Assembly: GCA_963665785.1 (NCBI GenBank)
Contig: OY762456.1
Coordinates: 1,736,001-1,800,000 of the forward strand
Direction: 5' to 3'
DNA length: 64,000 nucleotides
From: UBA7455 sp026713185
GTDB taxonomy: Bacteria; Pseudomonadota; Gammaproteobacteria; Pseudomonadales; Azotimanducaceae
The notes under the pieces are model-generated. The model saw only the letters and a program-made list of their open reading frames with translations, was not told the DNA's origin and made no database searches. The translations under genes and the position numbers were made by a program. Below, piece after piece: positions 1-7,204 of the stretch (positions within the stretch are counted from its first letter, which is position 1; every line of letters starts with the position of its first letter).

Positions 1-24
1 TAGTGGGGTCGAGATTAGTGGGGT

Positions 25-96
25 CGGAGTAAAGTACCGGAGTAAAACGAAACATTGCGACAAAAGCGGGACGTTTTACTCCGGTACTTTACTCCG
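25..96. repeat. Perfect 25-bp inverted repeat (hairpin)
   Basis: Bases 25-49 are the exact reverse complement of 72-96, separated by a 22-nt loop. The arms contain the string AAAGTACCGGAGTAAAACG and its complement. The surrounding bases add a 10-bp direct duplication (AGTGGGGTCG at 2-11 and 17-26) and a further inverted GGGGTCG/CGACCCC pair at 20-26 and 111-117. It lies immediately beyond the 3' flank of the IS91-type fragment at 118-390 and could be part of another mobile-element end. No gene is present. Confidence 0.85.
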
Positions 97-117
97 ATAC
101 CGGAGCCTTTCGACCCC

Positions 118-390
118 GGAGCCTTTGGTGTTGAGCCTGCTACTCAAAAGCCTGTATTACGTGTTGAGGGCTGTTTTCTCAGAAGGGCATCGGATAATCT
201 CCTGATTAATAACTCGTTTGAGCCTTTGTGCCCAACTCAAAAGAGCAATTAATGCATCGTCTACTTTGGCTACTGTTTCTGCTTTGTATTCACCTTTATC
301 GCTCTTTTTACTTGTTTTCGTTTTCCTGCCTGCTGTGGGAACGATGCGTTTTCTAATCCGTGCGTTTGGTGCGAATATGCCATGATAGCC
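118..390 (-). pseudogene. IS91-family (Y2) transposase C-terminal fragment with 3' flank
   Basis: Read on the minus strand, the frame contains YHGIFAPNARIRKR and, about 40 residues later, WAQRLKRV. Both are conserved in the C-terminal part of IS91/ISCR-type rolling-circle transposases (FHGVFAPN...WAQRLKRVF). The zinc-finger-like CxxCGG segment expected after this is missing, and the frame stops at 157. The non-coding 3' flank (118-190) is shared in opposite orientation with 15208-15277. The fragment begins exactly where nuoA is lost, so it marks a deletion or insertion boundary. The same transposase segment recurs at 13330-13440. Confidence 0.75.
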
Positions 391-646
391 CACGCAACAA
401 TGAAAATCGTCTCAAGGTCGAAAATCACGAAATAGATCGCGACGAGGTAGAACTCAATCGAAAGCCGCATGTCTTCCGCATCCCCAACAGGCACGATGCC
501 AGATTCATAGGGATGTCTTGCGCGCCGCCATGACGCGTTTTAGAGCCGATATACCACGACGCAACGAGCATGACGCCAAGAAGACCGAATACGACTACGC
601 AGAAAATGAGAAACGGCCACATTTCAACAAGTACAACCGTAGCCAT
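385..646 (-). pseudogene. nuoA: nuoA remnant (NADH-quinone oxidoreductase subunit A), frameshifted and truncated
   Basis: NuoA is a small membrane subunit of respiratory complex I. From the ATG at 646 the first part reads as a membrane helix followed by YIGSKTRHGGAQDIP. After loss of one base in the DIP-Y codons, reading continues in the next frame as YESGIVPVGDAEDMRLS and FYLVAIYFVIFDLETIF, which is the conserved NuoA core. The third helix and C-terminus are missing because the IS91-type fragment starts near 390. No nuoB-N genes follow, so this is a broken operon start and presumably not the functional copy. Confidence 0.8.
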
Positions 647-818
647 ACATCGCCTGATTCAGAGCGAACTCCCCCGCGAAAAGAATGTCTCGAAAAAGCC
701 ATCGCGCGAATTATACGAGCGCATTTCGTTAGTCAAATTTGTCTAGAAAAGGAGGCAAAAAAAGAACGGAAATTCAGTGAGAAAAGCTTGAAATTAAAGA
801 CGGTATCTGCTTTAACTG
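647..818. other. Former nuoA upstream region
   Basis: This stretch has no supportable gene. It is the upstream side of the nuoA remnant and may keep the old promoter and leader. It ends where the IS1380-type transposase remnant begins on the plus strand. Confidence 0.4.
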
Positions 819-1049
819 GACCTGTTCGCCCACCGCACCAGTTGCCACGAATGGTGGCCCAATCAACACCGGGTGCTGCTGGATGCGATCCTCCGAATTG
901 CCCTGCCCGACGGTGAACTGGCCCGCGCCTATGTTGGCACGATCCGGCTGAAACTCCTCAAGATCGGCGCCGTGGTGCTGCGCAACACCAGGCGCTGTTC
1001 TTTGCAGCAGCCGCGTGTCTGCGCTCCGGGTAAGCAAACTTCGGCGTAA
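819..1049 (+). pseudogene. IS1380-family transposase C-terminal remnant
   Basis: In the frame starting at 819 the sequence reads RTSCHEWWPNQ, then GTIRLKLLKIGAVVLRNTRR, and stops at 1047. These are hallmark C-terminal motifs of IS1380-family DDE transposases (RTSC..WWPNQ...VGTIRLKLLKIGA). The segment between them is shorter than usual, pointing to an internal deletion. There is no N-terminus or catalytic core. It is unlike the intact IS1380-type enzyme at 15515-16834, so it comes from a different element. Confidence 0.75.
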
Positions 1050-1271
1050 TCCACGCATGAACCAGCTTTGGACGAATTCCGTCCAGAGATGCGCTTGCCC
1101 AAAATCCGTCAAATGACCTGATTACCCTGTAAAACGACCAGGATATCGCGGTTCACAACCCGAATACCACATCGAATGACCCGGTTCCTGCTCGGTCGGA
1201 ACTGTCACGCCCCGCAACAGCGCAAATATCACGGATCCCTGCCAAATTAGCACACTCGTGCAATATCCGGG

Positions 1272-1457
1272 CTAGATCTCCAACGAAAACTGGATCAGTA
1301 CAAGGATTACTACAATGGTCACCGGACGCATTCGTCACTGAATGGCGTGCAACCTATGCGATTTGGTGAAGTGCCTACCAAAAACACGGCCGCACTGTCT
1401 AACTACCGATGGCAATCTCACTGCAATGGTCTCTTTCAGACCCCGATTCCGGCGTGA
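1272..1457 (+). pseudogene. Integrase-core (rve) transposase C-terminal remnant
   Basis: The frame reads KLDQYKDYYNGHRTHSSLNG and ends in NYRWQSHCNGLFQTPIPA before a TGA at 1455. The YYN..R.HSSL motif followed by a YRW.S.C.GLFQ.PI tail is typical of IS3/IS481-like integrase-core transposases. The catalytic D-D-E region is missing. The stretch 1050-1271 upstream holds only degenerate sequence. Confidence 0.65.
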
Positions 1458-1484
1458 CTACGAATTCGCCAGGGACAAGAATAA

Positions 1485-1524
1485 TGTAGCTGTTTTTACA
1501 ACAAATGTAGCAATTTAGGCTACA
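1485..1524. promoter_or_regulatory. Candidate operator for the HTH-nucleotidyltransferase gene
   Basis: A dyad TGTAGC-7 nt-GCTACA spans 1506-1524, only 9 bases before the GTG start at 1533. A second TGTAGC half-site lies at 1485-1490. Because the downstream protein carries an N-terminal winged-helix domain, autorepression through this dyad is a reasonable inference. No binding data are implied. Confidence 0.5.
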
Positions 1525-1532
1525 ATGATGTT

Positions 1533-2129
1533 GTGAATGCAAAGATCTCAGAAATACTCTTTAAGGAATCCCGCCGCAAAGTCCTGTCGCTGCTCCTTTT
1601 GCATCCCGCTAAAAGTTTCCATGTTCGTGAGATTGCCAGATTGACGGGGACGGTGGCAGGGACTATCAACAGGGAGCTACACACGCTGGCAGAAGCTGAA
1701 CTGTTAATCCGGGAAACCCAAGGCAATCAGTTGCACTATCAGGCTAATACTGATTGTGTGATATTCGATGAACTGGCCAGCATTTTGAAGAAAACTTCAG
1801 GCATCGCGGATGTCCTGGCTGAAGCCTTGCTGCCGTTATCGAAAAGCATACAAGCGGCGTTCGTGTATGGTTCCATAGCAAACGGAAGAAGCAAGTCTGG
1901 GAGCGACATCGATTTGTGCATCATAGGTGATGTTGAGTACCTCGAAACTGTTAGAGCTTTGTCAGACGCCCAACGTATGCTGCAGAGGGAAATCAACCCA
2001 AAAATATACTCGGCCGGTGAGTGGCTCAGCCTCACCAACCAACCAACTGCATTTATTGCTGAACTCCTGAACACGAATGAAATACGGATCATAGGAAACA
2101 AGGATGACATTAGAAAATCTGGTCGGTAG
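1533..2129 (+). CDS. HTH-fused MNT-type nucleotidyltransferase (antitoxin-like)
   Basis: This 198-aa protein begins at a GTG. Residues about 1-70 form a winged helix-turn-helix (SFHVREIARLTG... INRELHTLAEAELL) of ArsR-like type. Residues about 105-190 form a minimal nucleotidyltransferase with the signature FVYGSIANGRSKSGSDIDL, i.e. GS...GSDID with the metal-binding aspartates. Such proteins pair with HEPN RNases in HEPN-MNT toxin-antitoxin modules, where the NTase modifies or neutralises the HEPN toxin; that is family knowledge. The next gene starts inside this one at 2104 and is such a HEPN partner, but it is truncated, leaving this protein without a working partner here. Confidence 0.8.
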   Translation: MNAKISEILFKESRRKVLSLLLLHPAKSFHVREIARLTGTVAGTINRELHTLAEAELLIRETQGNQLHYQANTDCVIFDELASILKKTSGIADVLAEALLPLSKSIQAAFVYGSIANGRSKSGSDIDLCIIGDVEYLETVRALSDAQRMLQREINPKIYSAGEWLSLTNQPTAFIAELLNTNEIRIIGNKDDIRKSGR

Positions 2130-2257
2130 GAGTCTCGAGAAAGTACCTATTGATGCTTCGTCCATTTTGAAGTTGCTCCAGGCCGCCGAAAAATCACTAC
2201 TGGATTCGAAAGTCGAAATGCTCAGCAATGACAGCCGGTTCTCGACCACAGCCATTG
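2104..2257 (+). pseudogene. Truncated HEPN-domain partner of the nucleotidyltransferase
   Basis: The gene starts with an ATG overlapping the end of the nucleotidyltransferase gene by 26 bp, the usual arrangement for this module. The N-terminal part (MTLENLVGRSLEKVP...LLQAAEKSLLDSK) matches the start of small HEPN proteins that accompany fused HTH-NTases. After about residue 45 the expected R-x4-6-H RNase motif region is absent, and sequence of an IS91-type transposase begins in another frame. The remaining open frame to 2316 is a chimeric tail. Confidence 0.6.
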
Positions 2258-2419
2258 GATTTAGTCAGGGCAGCATCCGTACGTTACCGTATCGCCATAG
2301 GTCCTCACTCGGGTAACCGCACACTTACACTGCATGATCCATCATGCATCAAAACAGATAAATCTCCCAGGCCCTTAACTGTTGATCGTGACGGTTTTTC
2401 ACTTAATGCCCACGGATAG
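2246..2419 (+). pseudogene. Internal fragment of an IS91-family transposase
   Basis: The frame reads ASVRYRIAIGPHSGNRTLTL and later LTVDRDGFSLNA, then stops at 2417-2419. This matches the zone before the Y2 transposase C-terminal domain of IS91-like enzymes (RI..G..AG...L ... GFSLHA). It truncates the HEPN gene and is in the opposite orientation to the C-terminal fragment at 118-390. Nothing recognisable follows between 2420 and 2592. Confidence 0.6.
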
Positions 2420-2592
2420 AATCATGGCATCGAAGCTGCTTTTCTCACCGCCAACATAGGCAGTCAGTCCGTTCATGCAATTGCCTCACGCTTTGTGTCG
2501 CTTCACGGTGCCCGGTGTGCCGGACAGTCGCGAGTAAAGTGTAATCTGATGCCTGATATGGATCGAACGCCAACTCCAAAAGCAGAAGCGGT

Positions 2593-5500
2593 TTACCAGG
2601 TATCCACCCAGCTGTGCTTCTTGCCGTCACGTGGAATCGGTGATGGCGCCGAGTTCAATCCCATCACCAGCCACTGCCGGGTCAGTGCCGGGTCGATCAC
2701 TTCATCCACCTCGAAAACCGTGCCTGCATTGAGTGCCCGTGACCAGGCGTAGGCCTCGGCAACCAGTTCCTCATACCGGGCCTTTCGCTTTGGTATGTCC
2801 GTGATCGCTGCAAGCTCCGCTCGTCGACCGAGCTTGATGGACCCTTCCAGACCCATCCCCGCGAACTCACCGGTTGGCCATGAGATTGCGAAGAACGTCT
2901 CATCGAAACTGCCGGTGGACATGGCAAGTGCTCCCAGCCCATAGGCCTTTCTCAAAACAACCACGAAGAACGGTACCGTCAGGTTGGCGCCGGCAACATA
3001 CATTCGCCCACAGTGACGGATCAGCGCCTCCTTCTCAGCTTCCGGGCCTACCATGTTTCCGGGACAGTCGATGAGGGAAAGGATCGGTATATCGAAGGCA
3101 TCGCATAGCTGCATGAAGCGGGACGCCTTGTCCGCAGCGGTCGCGTCGATAGCACCACCGGTTGGTGAATTGGAGTTGTTGGCGATCACGCCGACAGGTC
3201 GACCTTCGATGCGAATAAAAGCAGTGACCATACCAAGACCGAATTTCGGCCTGAGCTCCAGCATCGAACCCACGTCGGACAGTGTTTCGATAACCTTGCG
3301 CAGATCGTAAACCGCGCGTCGGTTCTCCGGGACGATGTGTCTCAAAATACGCTGATCGTGCTCATCCCACTTGCTGACTCGGCCCTGGAAAAAGGACAGG
3401 TACTGTCTGGCTGCGGCTGTGGCTTCCACTTCGTCTTCCACGACAATATCGATCACGCCGTTGGGTTCCTGGATACCGACCGGGCCAACCTCGCTGGGTG
3501 CATAAACACCGAGACCACCCCCTTCGATGACTGCAGGTCCACCCACACCCAACGATGAATCTCTGGTCGCGATGATGACATCACAGGCACCCAGCAGCAC
3601 CACGTTTCCGGCAAAGCAATACCCCGAATTCACACCCACCAGCGGCACCAGCCCGGAGAGTTTCCCCAATTCACGCCAGGTTCGGGTATTGAGGCCCCCT
3701 ACGGAACCCACTGAACGGTTTCCGCCACTTCTAATTCCGCCATGGGTGCGACCGCCACCGCCTTCCGTATAGAGCACCACCGGCAATCGGTATCGCTCGG
3801 CGATGCCGAACATACGGTCCTGTTTCTGGTGGTTCTTACCGCCCTGGGTACCAGCCAGGACCGTGTAGTCGTAGGACATGGCAACGCAGCGCGCGTTTTC
3901 TGGTCCGACAAGATCACCGTTGACGCGACCGACGCCCATCACCATCGCATCTGCCGCTGTTTTCACGATGCGCTCCTCCAGTTGCTCCGGGGTGTCGTCT
4001 CGATAGCGCGTGGCTGTCACCAGCGGTCCATACTCGAAAAAGGAATCGGGATCGCACAGATCCTCGATGTTCTCTCGTGCAGTTCGCTTACCCTGATCAT
4101 GGCGTTTCGTTGTTGCCTCGCTACGTGCCTCATCCGTTGACATGTGGTGATAGTGATTGATCTCGGCAACGTCGGGGCGGATACTGTCCAGGTCGATCTC
4201 CTCACCTGAACTGAATTCACCTTCGACGTCCTGCGGTTCGATGAAGACGATCGGTGTTCCCTCGAATATGGTATCGCCTGGGCCCAGGGCAATCTCTCGC
4301 ACCACCCCTGACACGTTAGTAACAATGACGTGTTCCATCTTCAGCGCTTCCAGCACCGCTACTGGCTGACCTTTCTGGAGTGTGTCGCCCACTTTGACCG
4401 AAAGCTCGACCACCATTCCCTGGATGGGCGCGGGTACCGCCACGGTTCCTTCCGGTCCAAAAATGACAGGAACCTGTTTTGTCACAGGGTGTTTAGTTGT
4501 CGCTGTTTGCCTGACATTCAACACGGCGAGCGGATCGTCAGGATCCACCCTGGTACCTGCCATCTGCACATCACGTTCCGGTGAAAAATAGCGTACCCGG
4601 TCAGCGTCTTCTGCTAACAGCGCTTGTATGTTCTCCTCGATGAACCGCGTATGCATGCATTCACTGGCAAAATCAGCCTGCTTCAGCACAGCCTGAAGGA
4701 ACGAGATATTGCTTTTTGCGCCTTCGATTCGGAACTCTGAAAGAGCTCTTCTTGATTTGCGTATTGCACCATGCAGGTCGTCCGCGTGGACGACGAGTTT
4801 AGCCAGGAGCGAATCGTACAACTGACTCGTGGTATAGCCGGTATAGCCACAGCCATCGACGCGAATTCCAGGTCCGGTGGGCGGATCGTAGGCCGTCAAC
4901 AATCCACCCGAGGGTCGTGAGGTCCCGTCGGCGTTCATGGTTTCCAGGTTTACCCGTGACTGTATCGCGACGCCGTGGATCGGTGCAGATTCTGTCAAAG
5001 CAAGTTCGTCGAGGGTCTTTCCGTCAGCAATCTGTAGCTGAATGGCAACGAGATCGCGGCCAGTTACCTCCTCGGTCACCGTGTGCTCAACCTGCAATCG
5101 TGCATTGGCTTCCATGAACACAAATCGCTCACCTGCCACCAGAAACTCGATCGTGCCGAGTCCACGGTACTTCACCGCCGACCCGATACTGACCGCGGCA
5201 TTCAGGATGTCTCGCCGCATCGATTCCGACAAGCCAAATGCAGGTGCGACCTCGATGATCTTCTGACGTTGTCGCTGCAGACTGCATTCCCGGTCCCAGA
5301 GGTGAACAACCTTACCGGAACCATCGCCAACGATCTGGACCTCCACATGCTTCGCGCTCGCCAATAGTTCTTCCACGTAGAGATCGCCGGATCCGAAAGC
5401 TTTCTGTGCTTCCGACGTGGCGCGTGCGTAGGCCTCATCCAGTTCCGAAACATTAGCGACCGGACGCATGCCTCGACCTCCGCCACCGGAAACCGCTTTC

Positions 5501-5970
5501 AACATCACCGCGCCATCAGGTCCCAGGCTGGTGAGAAACTCGGTGGCCTCCACCAGGGAGACAGCATGATTCAATCCTCTGGTAACAGGAACGTCACAGG
5601 ATTCGGCAAGTGCTCTTGCCGCTGCTTTATCGCCAAATCGCGACAAGGTTGTAGGCGTCGGTCCTACAAATATCAGTCCCGCACGCTCACAGGCTTCCGC
5701 AAACGCGGCTGACTCGCTGAGAAACCCGTAGCCAGGATGGATCGCCTCACAGCCGGTATCCGCGGCGGCATGGACTACACGCTCTATGTCGAGGTACGCC
5801 GGTACACCCACTGCATTGAGGCAAATCGCCTCGTCGGCATGACGGGTGTGCAGCGACGATTCCTCATCCTCGGCGTAGGCAGACACCGTGGCGATGCCCA
5901 TATCAGACGCGGTTCGGGAAACGCGAATGGCGATCTCGCCACGGTTGGCAATCAGAAGTTTACTTATCAT
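2593..5970 (-). CDS. Single-chain biotin-dependent acyl-CoA carboxylase (BC-BCCP-CT)
   Basis: This 1125-aa protein combines all parts of a biotin carboxylase system. The start at 5970 (MISKLLIANRGEIAIRV) is preferred over one 36 bases upstream because it opens directly with the biotin carboxylase fold. Residues 1-450 form biotin carboxylase (GGGGRGM ATP-grasp loop, HVEVQI, EANARLQVEHTVTE). Around residue 544 the biotinylated lysine sits in LEALKMEH. Residues about 600-1125 are a carboxyltransferase with beta and alpha halves (MSYDYTVLAGTQG, NSPTGGAIDA). Family knowledge says such fused enzymes carboxylate acetyl- or longer acyl-CoAs using ATP and bicarbonate, as homo-oligomers in the cytoplasm. 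The substrate cannot be read from sequence. It appears intact and monocistronic. Confidence 0.9.
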   Translation of the reverse strand: MISKLLIANRGEIAIRVSRTASDMGIATVSAYAEDEESSLHTRHADEAICLNAVGVPAYLDIERVVHAAADTGCEAIHPGYGFLSESAAFAEACERAGLIFVGPTPTTLSRFGDKAAARALAESCDVPVTRGLNHAVSLVEATEFLTSLGPDGAVMLKAVSGGGGRGMRPVANVSELDEAYARATSEAQKAFGSGDLYVEELLASAKHVEVQIVGDGSGKVVHLWDRECSLQRQRQKIIEVAPAFGLSESMRRDILNAAVSIGSAVKYRGLGTIEFLVAGERFVFMEANARLQVEHTVTEEVTGRDLVAIQLQIADGKTLDELALTESAPIHGVAIQSRVNLETMNADGTSRPSGGLLTAYDPPTGPGIRVDGCGYTGYTTSQLYDSLLAKLVVHADDLHGAIRKSRRALSEFRIEGAKSNISFLQAVLKQADFASECMHTRFIEENIQALLAEDADRVRYFSPERDVQMAGTRVDPDDPLAVLNVRQTATTKHPVTKQVPVIFGPEGTVAVPAPIQGMVVELSVKVGDTLQKGQPVAVLEALKMEHVIVTNVSGVVREIALGPGDTIFEGTPIVFIEPQDVEGEFSSGEEIDLDSIRPDVAEINHYHHMSTDEARSEATTKRHDQGKRTARENIEDLCDPDSFFEYGPLVTATRYRDDTPEQLEERIVKTAADAMVMGVGRVNGDLVGPENARCVAMSYDYTVLAGTQGGKNHQKQDRMFGIAERYRLPVVLYTEGGGGRTHGGIRSGGNRSVGSVGGLNTRTWRELGKLSGLVPLVGVNSGYCFAGNVVLLGACDVIIATRDSSLGVGGPAVIEGGGLGVYAPSEVGPVGIQEPNGVIDIVVEDEVEATAAARQYLSFFQGRVSKWDEHDQRILRHIVPENRRAVYDLRKVIETLSDVGSMLELRPKFGLGMVTAFIRIEGRPVGVIANNSNSPTGGAIDATAADKASRFMQLCDAFDIPILSLIDCPGNMVGPEAEKEALIRHCGRMYVAGANLTVPFFVVVLRKAYGLGALAMSTGSFDETFFAISWPTGEFAGMGLEGSIKLGRRAELAAITDIPKRKARYEELVAEAYAWSRALNAGTVFEVDEVIDPALTRQWLVMGLNSAPSPIPRDGKKHSWVDTW

Positions 5971-6299
5971 CGGTACGCCAATAAAAACTTCTTGCAGATG
6001 ATACACCGTTCCCTGTCTATTGCACGTTACATGATCCAGGCCGGATTACGCGTAAATGTTGTCTCCCGCCGATCGTATTCTTGTCCTACTATTTTCATTC
6101 TCAATCGGCGTCCCAGCTTCTAAATCGCAGTGGCAACATAGCCGGGATAGCGGATCACGTGGTCGACGCGTTGATCGCAGAGGAAGACATCATGTCAGAG
6201 GCAGAACAGCTACTCGCCCGCACACCGGACGCCGAAGCGCTGCAAAGAACGCTCAGCAAGATCGGGGAACTGGATTTGAAAGACAACCTGATTGAGCTG
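5971..6299 (+). other. Upstream region of the carboxylase with a possible solute-binding-protein scrap
   Basis: Bases 5971-6080 are the carboxylase 5' region. From about 6126 the plus strand reads NIAGIADHVVDALIA, which resembles the NFAGINDPIVDALV segment near the C-terminus of the oligopeptide-binding protein at 7205-9115. It then runs into an unrecognised helical segment that ends at the repeat at 6300. I read it as debris rather than a gene. Confidence 0.35.
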
Positions 6300-6501
6300 G
6301 CAGGCTCAACACCAAAGGCTGCCTGGTTATAAAATCTGTATAGAAATCAACCTGGTTGCGTGTAGGCCAACAACTAAACATCTTATCAGCCATTGGCCAT
6401 CTTTCATTGGTGCGCTTAATTTGACGCGAAGTTCTCTCAATACTACCCGCCGTGTATACTTCTACGTTATCGTGAAAATGTGGTTTAAATTACCTATCTA
6501 C
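6300..6501 (+). repeat. IS91-type 3'-end repeat, copy 1 (longest form)
   Basis: The repeat runs from GCAGGCTCAACACCAAAGG through TTGACGCGAAGTTCTCTC to a sharp end GTTTAAATTACCTATCTAC. This copy contains an extra stretch (about 6371-6412) absent from copies 2 and 4 but partly present in copy 7. Sequence after 6501 is unrelated to what follows the other copies. It lies 38 bp upstream of the kinase gene. Confidence 0.85.
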
Positions 6502-6539
6502 CGCAGCCTTGATCTTGCTCCTGTGGAAGAGCCAGAACC

Positions 6540-7112
6540 ATGAGCAGTAAACCCAAATGCATTATCGTCACAGGCCGGCCGGGATCAGGAAAGACGAGTT
6601 TAGCCAAGAGGCTCGCTGAGCAATTGTGGATGCCGGTTATCAGTCGCGACGAGATCAAGGAGGGCTATGTCAATACCCATGGCGTCAAGCACGATCAGCT
6701 TCCGCCGGACACCAATGGCGTAGTCTCCAATTTTTTCTTCGAGATAGTAAATCAGTATCTCGCCGGTAAGATCTCTATCGTTATTGAGGCGGCCTTTCAG
6801 CACAGGGTTTGGGAACCGAGGATGCCCAAGATCCTTGAATTGTGCACTCCTTTCATTGTCGTATGCTCCGTTGACGGGATGGTGGCGGCTAAGCGCCATC
6901 TCCAGCGGGGTCTGGATGATCCTAATCGGGAGTTCTACCACGGCGATAAGCGCGTTGAAATCTACAGGAAAACTGGTGAGATGTCGCCGCCTGACGACTA
7001 TACAGCTCCGGATTTCAACGTGCCCACAGTTCATGTCTCAACAGAGGGGCAATACTCACCCAGCATAGATGACCTTGTGCAGCAGATCCGACTATTGGCG
7101 GGCGAAGAATAA
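6540..7112 (+). CDS. P-loop kinase of the AAA_33/zeta-like group
   Basis: The 190-aa protein opens with a Walker A loop GRPGSGKT at residues 12-19. The sequence RDEIKEGYVN follows around residue 36, and a basic lid-like HLQRGLDDPNREFYHG lies around 125. The pattern fits small nucleotide-dependent phosphotransferases (AAA_33, related to zeta-toxin and chloramphenicol phosphotransferase folds). The substrate is unknown and no partner antitoxin is adjacent. The gene starts just beyond the sharp end of repeat copy 1, so any promoter must lie within or next to the repeat. The SD is weak (GGAAGAGCCAGAACC before the ATG). Confidence 0.75.
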   Translation: MSSKPKCIIVTGRPGSGKTSLAKRLAEQLWMPVISRDEIKEGYVNTHGVKHDQLPPDTNGVVSNFFFEIVNQYLAGKISIVIEAAFQHRVWEPRMPKILELCTPFIVVCSVDGMVAAKRHLQRGLDDPNREFYHGDKRVEIYRKTGEMSPPDDYTAPDFNVPTVHVSTEGQYSPSIDDLVQQIRLLAGEE

Positions 7113-7204
7113 ACGGGCTTACAGACTGGACAAAACTGTGAACATAGACAAGTCATTGTTCCCTGAACTCAGTCGGTCGGCGCTGGCCTGTTAAGCTGAA
7201 CGGC

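Noticed and set aside
6460..6501. Conserved short peptide ending MWFKLPIY encoded in each repeat
   Set aside because: The frame is conserved only because the DNA is; it has no ribosome site, different stops in each copy, and fuses to unrelated sequence. I treat it as non-coding.
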